Position numbers and translations under genes: made by a program. Positions 34,500 to 42,277 of a stretch of DNA of 64,000 nt are shown piece by piece. Under the pieces are notes generated by a model. The model was not told the origin of the DNA and made no database searches. It was given only the letters and a program-made list of their open reading frames with translations. The DNA lies in contig NZ_VIAR01000002.1 of assembly GCF_006546625.1 (NCBI RefSeq), positions 248,001-312,000 on the forward strand. The letters run 5' to 3'. Source of the DNA: Haloflavibacter putidus (lineage in GTDB: Bacteria > Bacteroidota > Bacteroidia > Flavobacteriales > Flavobacteriaceae). Numbering within the stretch: position 1 is the first letter of the stretch; every line of letters starts with the position of its first letter.

Positions 34500-36800
34500 A
34501 TGCTAAAATTTCTGAAAAACAAATGGGTAAAAAGAATAGGTCTTTTTATAAGTTTACTTGTTGTTTTATTTTTTGGTTTTTATGCAAGTATATTTTTTGG
34601 TTTTTGGGGAAAAGTAGCCAGCTCAAAAGAATTAGCCAATTTAAAACAAGCCCAAGCCACCCAAATCTTAGCAGATAATGAACAATTAATAGGTAAAATT
34701 TACACGTTTGACAGACAGTCTGTAGGTTTTGAAGATATTCCGCAGCACTTAATAAATGCGCTTATAGCTACAGAAGATGCCCGATTTTACGAACACGATG
34801 GGATAGACAATAAAAGCCTTTTACGTGTGTTTTTTAAGACCATATTATTATCAGATAAATCTTCTGGAGGTGGCAGTACAATTACCTTGCAATTAGCAAA
34901 AAACCTTTACGGAAGAAAAGACTACGGTTTTTTGAGTATTGTAATCAATAAACTAAAAGAAAGCATAATTGCAGAGCGTATTGAAGAAATATATTCTAAA
35001 AACGAAATTATAGCGCTTTATTTTAATACAGTTCCCTTTAGCGATAATACCTACGGAATAGAAAGTGCCGCACATAAATTTTTTAATACTTCTACCAAAA
35101 ACCTATCGCTCTCGCAAGCGGCTACTTTGGTGGGAAGTCTAAAAGCCAATCATAGTTATAACCCAAGATTATTTCCGGAAAGAAGTCAGTTGCGCCGGGA
35201 TGTAGTTCTGCAACAAATGGTAAAATACGATTACCTACCTGCCGCAAAGGCCGAAAAGATAATGCAACAAAAAATAAAATTAGACTATCATTATTATACG
35301 GCCAATTTAGGCTTAGCGCCTTATTTTAGAAATCGGGTAAAACAGCAGGTAAAAGCAATTTTAGAAGAAGAAAAGATAAAAAAACCAGACGGCAGCGCAT
35401 ACAGTTTATATACAGATGGTTTAAAAATTTACACTACTCTAAATGCAGAAATGCAAGCTTACGCGGAAGAAGCAATGCGCGAACATATGCAAAAATTACA
35501 AGAGCAATATGAGAATGCATATTCTGCCAATGCCCCGTGGAAAAACAAAGCACTTTTAGCCGAAGCCGTAAAAAAATTGCAACTCTATAAAAAAATTGAG
35601 AAAGAAGGTTTTACCGAAAATGAAATTCAGGATAGTTTACAAAAAACCAAAGAAACCGAACTTTTTGGCTGGGAGAAAAATACGGTAAAAAATGTTTCTA
35701 CCATAGATAGCCTGGCGCATTATTTAAAGTTTTTAAATACCGGAATGCTTTCTGTAGAACCTTCTACCGGCGCAATAAAAACCTATATTGGCGGGATAGA
35801 TTATAGGTATTTTCAATACGATCATGTTTGGCAAAGTAAACGCCAAGTAGGTTCTACTTTTAAACCTTTTGTATATACCGCAGCCATAGAAAACGGAATG
35901 GATGTTTGCACCCACTTTCCTATAAAAGCCGTAACCTATACAGATGTAGATAATTGGACGCCAACAAACGCTTCTAACAAATATGACGAAGATTTAAACT
36001 ACTCGTTAGAGTTTGCGTTAAGCAGATCTATAAACACGATAGCGGTTAAAGTACTGAATGAAACCGGTATAGAAAATGTTATTTCTTTAGTGCAAAAAAT
36101 GGGAATTGAAGAAGAAATAAAACCGGTTCCTTCTATAGCCTTAGGATCTGCCGATATAAAGCTTATAGAAATGGCCAAAGCCTACTCTACTTATGTAAAT
36201 AACGGAAAAGCATCGCAACCATATTTCATTAAAAAAATAGAAGACAAAAACGGAAATTTACTGGTAGAATTTGAACCGGAAGTATTTGAAAAACAGGCAT
36301 TTTCTATTCGAACAAGGCAAATAATGTTAGAAATGTTGCAAACTACGGTAAATGAAGGTACTGCCAAAAGATTGCGCACCACGTATGGTTTGCACAATGC
36401 TATTGCCGGAAAAACAGGAACTACACAAGACAATAAAGATGGTTGGTTTGTGGGCATTACCCCAAAACTGGTAAATGTGGTTTGGGTTGGCAACGATAAC
36501 CATAAAATTGGCTTTAGCTCTACCGGATTGGGACAAGGCGCTAATTCTGCTTTACCAATTTTTGCGAAGTTTATGCAAAAACTAAATGCCGATAAAGAAT
36601 TTAATAGCTACACGCACGCCAATTTTGAACCTATACCAAAAAGTATACAAGAAGAATTAGATTGCGAACCAACCGAAAAAGATGGTTTTTTTAAACGATT
36701 ATTCGGTAAAAAAGAAAGAGAAGAACAGCAATTTGAGGAAGAAAAAGAAGATAAAAATGGCGGTATCTTCTCTTTCCTTAAAGGGAAAAAAGACAAATAA
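34500..36800 (+). CDS. Class A penicillin-binding protein (PBP1A type)
   Basis: From the ATG at 34500 this is a 766-residue bifunctional cell-wall synthase: a short cytoplasmic tail, one membrane helix (about 13-33), a glycosyltransferase domain (about 55-225; IATEDARFYEHDGID with the catalytic Glu, GGSTITLQLAKNLYG) and a transpeptidase domain (about 400-690). The transpeptidase motifs are Ser452-x-x-Lys455 in VGSTFKPF, SRSIN near 508 and Lys638-Thr-Gly in AGKTGTTQD. A Glu/Lys-rich tail follows. An in-frame TTG three codons upstream is a less likely start. One CTTTACGGAA copy is at 34905. Confidence 0.95.
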   Translation: MLKFLKNKWVKRIGLFISLLVVLFFGFYASIFFGFWGKVASSKELANLKQAQATQILADNEQLIGKIYTFDRQSVGFEDIPQHLINALIATEDARFYEHDGIDNKSLLRVFFKTILLSDKSSGGGSTITLQLAKNLYGRKDYGFLSIVINKLKESIIAERIEEIYSKNEIIALYFNTVPFSDNTYGIESAAHKFFNTSTKNLSLSQAATLVGSLKANHSYNPRLFPERSQLRRDVVLQQMVKYDYLPAAKAEKIMQQKIKLDYHYYTANLGLAPYFRNRVKQQVKAILEEEKIKKPDGSAYSLYTDGLKIYTTLNAEMQAYAEEAMREHMQKLQEQYENAYSANAPWKNKALLAEAVKKLQLYKKIEKEGFTENEIQDSLQKTKETELFGWEKNTVKNVSTIDSLAHYLKFLNTGMLSVEPSTGAIKTYIGGIDYRYFQYDHVWQSKRQVGSTFKPFVYTAAIENGMDVCTHFPIKAVTYTDVDNWTPTNASNKYDEDLNYSLEFALSRSINTIAVKVLNETGIENVISLVQKMGIEEEIKPVPSIALGSADIKLIEMAKAYSTYVNNGKASQPYFIKKIEDKNGNLLVEFEPEVFEKQAFSIRTRQIMLEMLQTTVNEGTAKRLRTTYGLHNAIAGKTGTTQDNKDGWFVGITPKLVNVVWVGNDNHKIGFSSTGLGQGANSALPIFAKFMQKLNADKEFNSYTHANFEPIPKSIQEELDCEPTEKDGFFKRLFGKKEREEQQFEEEKEDKNGGIFSFLKGKKDK

Positions 36801-36801
36801 A

Positions 36802-37686
36802 TTATGGCGCGCTTACTGGCGAGCTACCAAAAACTACATGTAAAATATTGGCAGCGCTAAAACCACCTTCGTTAGCAATATATATTTTACCCTCGGGACT
36901 AAAAGTTAGGCCTTCTGGCTGGTTAAATACTTTTGGATCAAAAACGTAAAGCTGTTTTTCTTGCCAATTAGAATCTAAAATTAGCAATTTTGGTGTTTTG
37001 CCATCTAAAATATAAATATCTCCCGTTTTGGGATGTATGCCAATTTCGGAAGGTTTAAAAACTTTATCGGTATTAAAGTGGCGTAATTCTTTAAACAACG
37101 GATTGTTATAGGTTATTTTATAAACCGGTTCTTTTAAGAGTTTTTTCTGCTCAAGATCAAACTGTAAAATTTCTTTATAATCTTTATCTTTTTGCGGGTT
37201 TTCGTCTTTGTAAGCTAACAATAATCTATTAAATTTTTTATCGTAAGTAATTCCTTCAAAATCGTATTCGTCTGTTAAACCCAACTCATGTTTGGTAACC
37301 TGTGGTTCTTCTTTGGTAATGTCTTCTACTTCAAAAATATAGGCATCGCTTCTTAAAACATAGGCTTTGTTACCAACCATTGCTATACCTTCATAATCGC
37401 CATTTTCTGCAAATTTTATTTCTCTATCTATATTTTTTGTAATTAAATTGTAAATAAAAATACTTCCTTTTTCATCTTGTATAGCGGCCATAGAGGTTTT
37501 ATCTAAATAAGCAATACCGGAAACTTCGTGCAAGGTATCGCTCATCTCCCATTTGTTTACCACATTTACTTCGGAAGGGTTTACGTGATTTATTTCATAT
37601 TTGCTACGAAATAAGAAATAAACAGCTGTCACAAATAGCAAAATACCCATAGTAACATAAAACGGTAAACTTTTAAAATAGCTCAT
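36802..37686 (-). CDS. SdiA-regulated (YjiK-like) beta-propeller protein
   Basis: The 294-residue protein has an N-terminal membrane anchor (about residues 9-26) and a beta-propeller of the SdiA-regulated family: VSGIAYLDKTSMAAIQDEKG, DYEGIAMVGNKAYVLRSDA, EFDFEGITYD-like DYDFEGITYDKKFN and FKPSEIGIHPKTGDIYILDG. The repeated EGI motif is typical. Its role is unknown; in E. coli the relative yjiK is near quorum-sensing-regulated genes. It lies 4 bp after the FUSC gene and stops 1 bp from the convergent PBP gene. Confidence 0.85.
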   Translation of the reverse strand: MSYFKSLPFYVTMGILLFVTAVYFLFRSKYEINHVNPSEVNVVNKWEMSDTLHEVSGIAYLDKTSMAAIQDEKGSIFIYNLITKNIDREIKFAENGDYEGIAMVGNKAYVLRSDAYIFEVEDITKEEPQVTKHELGLTDEYDFEGITYDKKFNRLLLAYKDENPQKDKDYKEILQFDLEQKKLLKEPVYKITYNNPLFKELRHFNTDKVFKPSEIGIHPKTGDIYILDGKTPKLLILDSNWQEKQLYVFDPKVFNQPEGLTFSPEGKIYIANEGGFSAANILHVVFGSSPVSAP

Positions 37687-37690
37687 ATTC

Positions 37691-39907
37691 TTATTTTATT
37701 TTTTTTAAATTTAAAGAAACTTTGTACAACCACTGCAATTGCTCTGTTATTAGCTGTACTTCCTGCATGCTGTTTTCTAAACTGTCGCTAATTTGATTTT
37801 TGCCCAGTTGCAGTTCTTCAAAGCGTAAGGTGTCTAAGCGGCGTTTTTCTTGGTTAATATATTGCTTTATTTCTTTTATTTCCAGTTCGGGTTCGGGAAT
37901 TTTATTATCCTTATTTTTTAAATTATTAATACTACGCTTTAAATTGCCCTTAATCGTTTCGGCGTAAGCCTTAAAATAAACCGATGCGCCACCTGTAGGA
38001 TGTGTGCGAATAAAAGTTCCTAAACTGGCCAAAGACGCTAAAAAAGTATGGTTATAAGAAGTGTATTGGTACAACCTATTATACGATTTTTGTTTTGATT
38101 TTGGCTCTTGCGCCATTCTTTGAAAGGCGGCGTTTAAATTACCCATAGCCAGAAAAGCTTGTTTTCTTCTTAGCTTTAACTTAGATAAATCGTCGTTTTT
38201 TGAAATATATAATTCTGTAATACTTTGAAAGTAATCTAAATTTGCTTCTAAGGAGGCAATTACGCTTTTATTCATTTCTTTATACTCCCAATTTGGCCAT
38301 AAGAAAAAGCTGCCGCCAAACGCCAAACCAGCCCCCAAAACCGTATCTAAAACGCGATATTGAATAACATCAAAAGCATTAGGGCGCAACAAAGCATAAA
38401 TCATCACCACGTTTATTGTAATAAATGCGGCGGCGCCAACATAATTTTTTTGAAACATAGAAAATGCCAAAATGAGCGAAATTATACCTAAAATAGCGTA
38501 AACATTATTGTTTTGCACCAATAATATTATACTAATTGCCACTGCCCCTCCAATTAAAGTTCCTAAAATTCTTTTGAACGTGCGTTGTTTGGTTAAACCG
38601 TAACTGGGACGCATTATTACCACAATAGTAAGTAAAATCCAATAGGTGTTAGGTAATTGAAAAAAAGTACCAACAAAAAAACCAATTAATAATAAAACAG
38701 ATATGCGCAAAGCATGTCTAAATATATTGGATTTAAAACTTATATTCTCCCATAAAATTTTGGGGTTATAATCTGTTGGGGTTAAGAACTTTTTTATGTC
38801 TTTGCTTCTAAAGCCTACAAGATCTCCTTGTTTTATATTGGTTAAAACACGCTCTATAGATTGTATTTTTTGGCGTTGTTTTTTTTCAAAATCCAGTACA
38901 TTTTTTAAAAGCAATAAGGTAGACTGTGATAGATTTTGTTGTTGATAAGATTGCGTTATGAATTTTTCTATTGTGTTAATAGAGTCTATGGCAAGATTAG
39001 AAGTTTCTAATCTTTTACCATCTATAAAAACTTCCGAAATATGGCTAAGCTCCTTGCTCATTGCTAAAACTAAGCTAACGTATTCTTTTATAATTTCGGG
39101 ATTGTGATTGGTTAGCGCATCTACTTTTTTAAAGTTTACCGGATGCGCAATGGCAAGTTCTAAAATATCTACCAAATCTATAAAAATAAGCAGTCGGCGT
39201 CTGGTATAATTAGAGCTTCCGGATCTTTTTCTAGAGCTAAGCAAATGTTCGCGTAAGCTTTCGTGTAAATCATTTATTTTGGTATGTAAATCAGTTTGTT
39301 TTTTTTGTAAATCTGCCCGGGTATTTTTGTAACGCAATAAATCTGCACGTAATTCTAAAAAATCTGCTGTTAATTTGGCCGTTTCTCCAAGATCTAATTC
39401 TAACTGTTTGGTTGGCCGCAACCAGATAAAAAATGTACTGATAAGCATATACCAAATGCCACCAATACCCATAAAAAAAACATGAAGGTAAACCGATGCC
39501 TCACCAAGATTAGCATAACTTAACACCAAAGCCAAAAGCCCAGATAATGCTACCAATGAAGCTCTAAATCCATAAACAGAAAGCATAGAAATGCTCATAC
39601 TTGCTATAAAAAAAAGAAGTAAATTGAGTACAAGAAAATCTTTGGTTAAATTCAATACCAAAGTTGTAAACATTATTAAACTAATAGCAAGTAGCATCCC
39701 ATTAAAACGATGTTTTACATTACCTTGCACATCGTTTGGTGCGGTTAATAAAACGCCTAAAACGCTACCAAAACCCAAGGCCATATTATCGGTGTAAACT
39801 GCCAACATAACGGGTATTACCGCCGCTAAAGCCATTACAAAAGATTTATATAAATCTGTGCTTTTTAGATACCTTAGAAAAAGAGTTTTACTGAAATTTA
39901 ACGTCAT
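37691..39907 (-). CDS. FUSC-family membrane transporter (YccS/AaeB-like)
   Basis: From the ATG at 39907 the protein has 738 residues. It shows the duplicated layout of the FUSC family: a block of about six membrane helices near 20-150, a long soluble helical region near 160-380, a second membrane block near 390-520 (WILLTIVVIMRPSYGLTKQR) and a helical C-terminal domain. The sequence GTLIGGAVAISIILL after that fits the family core. Relatives export aromatic acids or related compounds; this substrate is unknown. A TTG codon seven codons upstream is a possible but less likely start. It leads the operon with the SdiA-regulated gene. Confidence 0.88.
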   Translation of the reverse strand: MTLNFSKTLFLRYLKSTDLYKSFVMALAAVIPVMLAVYTDNMALGFGSVLGVLLTAPNDVQGNVKHRFNGMLLAISLIMFTTLVLNLTKDFLVLNLLLFFIASMSISMLSVYGFRASLVALSGLLALVLSYANLGEASVYLHVFFMGIGGIWYMLISTFFIWLRPTKQLELDLGETAKLTADFLELRADLLRYKNTRADLQKKQTDLHTKINDLHESLREHLLSSRKRSGSSNYTRRRLLIFIDLVDILELAIAHPVNFKKVDALTNHNPEIIKEYVSLVLAMSKELSHISEVFIDGKRLETSNLAIDSINTIEKFITQSYQQQNLSQSTLLLLKNVLDFEKKQRQKIQSIERVLTNIKQGDLVGFRSKDIKKFLTPTDYNPKILWENISFKSNIFRHALRISVLLLIGFFVGTFFQLPNTYWILLTIVVIMRPSYGLTKQRTFKRILGTLIGGAVAISIILLVQNNNVYAILGIISLILAFSMFQKNYVGAAAFITINVVMIYALLRPNAFDVIQYRVLDTVLGAGLAFGGSFFLWPNWEYKEMNKSVIASLEANLDYFQSITELYISKNDDLSKLKLRRKQAFLAMGNLNAAFQRMAQEPKSKQKSYNRLYQYTSYNHTFLASLASLGTFIRTHPTGGASVYFKAYAETIKGNLKRSINNLKNKDNKIPEPELEIKEIKQYINQEKRRLDTLRFEELQLGKNQISDSLENSMQEVQLITEQLQWLYKVSLNLKKIK

Positions 39908-40223
39908 TAACTTGTTTTTACACAGCAAAGATATTTAAACTATTTAGGGCTGCTTGATAATTAAGAATAGTTTAAATTTATTTTTAATAGCAGCTAGAAA
40001 TGCTTCCGGAAAGCACAGAAAAAATCTTAAAAACTATTTTAAATTTCGGTTAGTATTAAGGCCGTGTTTTGTCTTTTCGTTTTCACGAAATCGTATCTTA
40101 CAAGAAGCGATAAAGTTTCTTCTCAAGGTATTTTGAGCAAGATTATTTCCGTAAAGGCATTAAATAAAGTCTAATTGTATAAAAATCTAAAAGGATTGCT
40201 ATTTTTGTGCTAAATTTTTTATT
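39908..40223. other. Intergenic region between FUSC and MscS genes
   Basis: No gene is supported here. It contains a short hairpin TTTCGT/ACGAAA at 40075-40090, one TTCCGTAAAG copy at 40147-40156, and the MscS promoter near its right end. Confidence 0.6.
40175..40207 (+). promoter_or_regulatory. Putative promoter of MscS-like gene
   Basis: TTG at 40175-40177 and TATTTTTG at 40200-40207 are separated by 22 bp, within the tolerated range. The ATG follows at 40224. Confidence 0.5.
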
Positions 40224-41501
40224 ATGGAAGGAAGCGAACTTACCACTATTTTTTACGATTGGTTTTTAGGTTTTGGTTGGAAAAGCGAAAATGCCAAAAT
40301 AGCAAATTTATTGCTGAACATTACCGCTTTAGCCCTATTGAGCTATTTGTTAAACTACGTTTTACGCAAAATTTTAAAAAGCTTTCTTTTTCGTATTGCC
40401 AGACGTACGGCCACAAAATTTGACGATTATCTTTTTAAAAATAACGTACTGTCGCATTTCTCTAATTTGCTTACTTTAATTTTAGTGCATTGGATAGTTC
40501 CTGAAATTTTAACCGGTTTTTCGTACCTCAAAGAAGAGGCCGTTATTTTAATACAAATAGGTATTATAGTCGTTATTATATTACTTATTCGCAGCCTTTT
40601 ACTTACCGTTAGAGATTATTTAAAAACCTTAAACAGTTTTAAAGACAAACCTATAGAAAGCTATATTCAAGTCTTTATGATATTTACTTGGTTTGTAGGT
40701 TTTATTTTACTTTTTTCTGTTATAACAGGAGAATCTGTCGTGTATTTTCTTACTGCTTTAGGAGCAGTTTCTGCGGTAATTTTACTTATTTTTAAAGACA
40801 CCATTCTTGGTTTTGTAGCTAGTATACAAGTGGCGGTAAACGATACCGTACGCATTGGCGATTGGATTACCATGAATAAATACGGCGCCGATGGCGATGT
40901 GATAGAAATAAATCTTTCTTCTGTAAAAGTTAGAAATTTTGATAAAACTATCACCACTATTCCTACCTATTACTTAATTTCAGATTCTTTTAAAAACTGG
41001 CGCGGAATGAGCGCATCTGGCGGAAGAAGAATTAAACGTGCGGTAATTGTAAAAACCAGCAGTATTCATTTTCTTACCGAACAAAAAATAAAAGAATTAA
41101 AGAAAATAGGCCTCATAAAAGACTATTTAACCAACAAAGAACAAGAAATTGAAAAATTTAATCAGGACAATAAAATAGATAGATCTTTACCTATAAACGG
41201 CAGGAATCTTACCAATTTTGGCGTTTTTAGAGAGTATCTTAATACGTACTTACAAAAACATCCTAAAATTAATCAGGAAATGACGGTTATGTGCAGGCAG
41301 TTAGAGCAAACCCCACAAGGCATTCCGTTAGAAATTTATGCTTTTAGTAAAGATAAAGTTTGGCGCAATTATGAAAATATAATGGGCGATATTTTTGACC
41401 ATCTTTTAGCGGCGACCCCCTACTTTGATCTAGAGATTTTTGAATTACCTACGGCTAAAGATTTTAACCGTATAAGCCTTAACCATAGCAAAATAGAATA
41501 G
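40224..41501 (+). CDS. Mechanosensitive ion channel, MscS family (YbdG-like)
   Basis: The 425-residue protein has five N-terminal membrane segments and an MscS core: the pore-lining helix region FLTALGAVSAVILLIFKDTI near residue 175, then IQVAVNDTVRIGDWITMNKY and DGDVIEINLSSVKVRNFDKT for the beta domain. The long C-terminal cytoplasmic part resembles the YbdG/YnaI subgroup. It opens under membrane tension during osmotic downshock. It is probably monocistronic with its own promoter. Confidence 0.92.
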   Translation: MEGSELTTIFYDWFLGFGWKSENAKIANLLLNITALALLSYLLNYVLRKILKSFLFRIARRTATKFDDYLFKNNVLSHFSNLLTLILVHWIVPEILTGFSYLKEEAVILIQIGIIVVIILLIRSLLLTVRDYLKTLNSFKDKPIESYIQVFMIFTWFVGFILLFSVITGESVVYFLTALGAVSAVILLIFKDTILGFVASIQVAVNDTVRIGDWITMNKYGADGDVIEINLSSVKVRNFDKTITTIPTYYLISDSFKNWRGMSASGGRRIKRAVIVKTSSIHFLTEQKIKELKKIGLIKDYLTNKEQEIEKFNQDNKIDRSLPINGRNLTNFGVFREYLNTYLQKHPKINQEMTVMCRQLEQTPQGIPLEIYAFSKDKVWRNYENIMGDIFDHLLAATPYFDLEIFELPTAKDFNRISLNHSKIE

Positions 41502-41582
41502 TTTACTTAGAGCTTATGTTTATAGCTGTTTTTTAAGGAGAATTAAAATTTAAAATCTCTAACAAATTATTAACCCTAAAAA

Positions 41583-41613
41583 TTTGCATAAGCTGCAAAA
41601 GCCCTTACTTTTG
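41583..41613 (+). promoter_or_regulatory. Consensus promoter of VTT gene with very short leader
   Basis: TTTG at 41583-41586, a spacer of exactly 19 bp and TACTTTTG at 41606-41613 match the Bacteroidota consensus fully. The ATG at 41624 is only 10 bp after the -7 box, so the transcript should be nearly leaderless. Confidence 0.75.
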
Positions 41614-41623
41614 CACTTTTAAA

Positions 41624-42247
41624 ATGGGAAAGAAAAACAACAAACCTAATAAAAAACCACGGTGGAAACTTCTTCACCAATACTACTCGTACACAGGGTT
41701 TTATTCTTTTGTGGGAAAAAGTTTGCTTAAAGCTGCTATTCCCATCGCAATTTTTGTAGCCGCTCTTATTGGGGTACATTTCTTTGTGATGGATATCAAC
41801 ACCATGTTAACCTATATAACAGATAATTTCCCTGCTATTGGGGTTTTTGCTGTTTTCTTTGCATCCGAATCTATTCTAGGTTTAATACCACCAGAAATAT
41901 TTATTGCTTGGTCCGGCAAGTCTGCTTCGCCAAAATTGTTTTTAGCTATTTTGGCTTTTCTATCGTACTTTGGCGGGATTATCTCCTATTTTATTGGTCG
42001 TGGTATTGCTGCTATTCCTGCTGTTTTTGTATATCTGGAAGTAAAAATGGCCAAGCATATAAAAAATATGCGAAAATGGGGTGGCTTCCTAATTGTAGTA
42101 GGAGCGCTTTTACCGGTTCCTTTTGCGGTATCTAGTATTGCAGCAGGAATTATCAAGTTCTCGTTTAGAAGTTATCTGCTTTTTGGTTTACTACGTTTTC
42201 TACGCTTTTTACTTTACGGAATAGCAATTTTTGGAGCGTTGAATTAA
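41624..42247 (+). CDS. VTT-domain (DedA-like) membrane protein
   Basis: The 207-residue inner-membrane protein has a basic N-terminus and the SNARE-associated/VTT core: FFASESILGLIPPEIFIAWS near residue 80, a re-entrant helix, and the conserved Gly-Phe-x-Val block MRKWGGFLIVVGALLPVPFA near 150-170 with the family Pro. DedA-type proteins help lipid carrier or phospholipid turnover across the membrane. The acidic and Arg residues expected in the motif are partly replaced, so it is a diverged member. A CTTTACGGAA copy is at 42212. Confidence 0.83.
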   Translation: MGKKNNKPNKKPRWKLLHQYYSYTGFYSFVGKSLLKAAIPIAIFVAALIGVHFFVMDINTMLTYITDNFPAIGVFAVFFASESILGLIPPEIFIAWSGKSASPKLFLAILAFLSYFGGIISYFIGRGIAAIPAVFVYLEVKMAKHIKNMRKWGGFLIVVGALLPVPFAVSSIAAGIIKFSFRSYLLFGLLRFLRFLLYGIAIFGALN

Positions 42248-42277
42248 ATTTCCAGTTATTGCAGAAACACCTCAAAT

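Noticed and set aside
34460-34678. A 72-residue plus-strand protein overlapping the PBP start
   Set aside because: It is out of frame with the strongly supported PBP gene and is Phe/Cys-rich with no domain.
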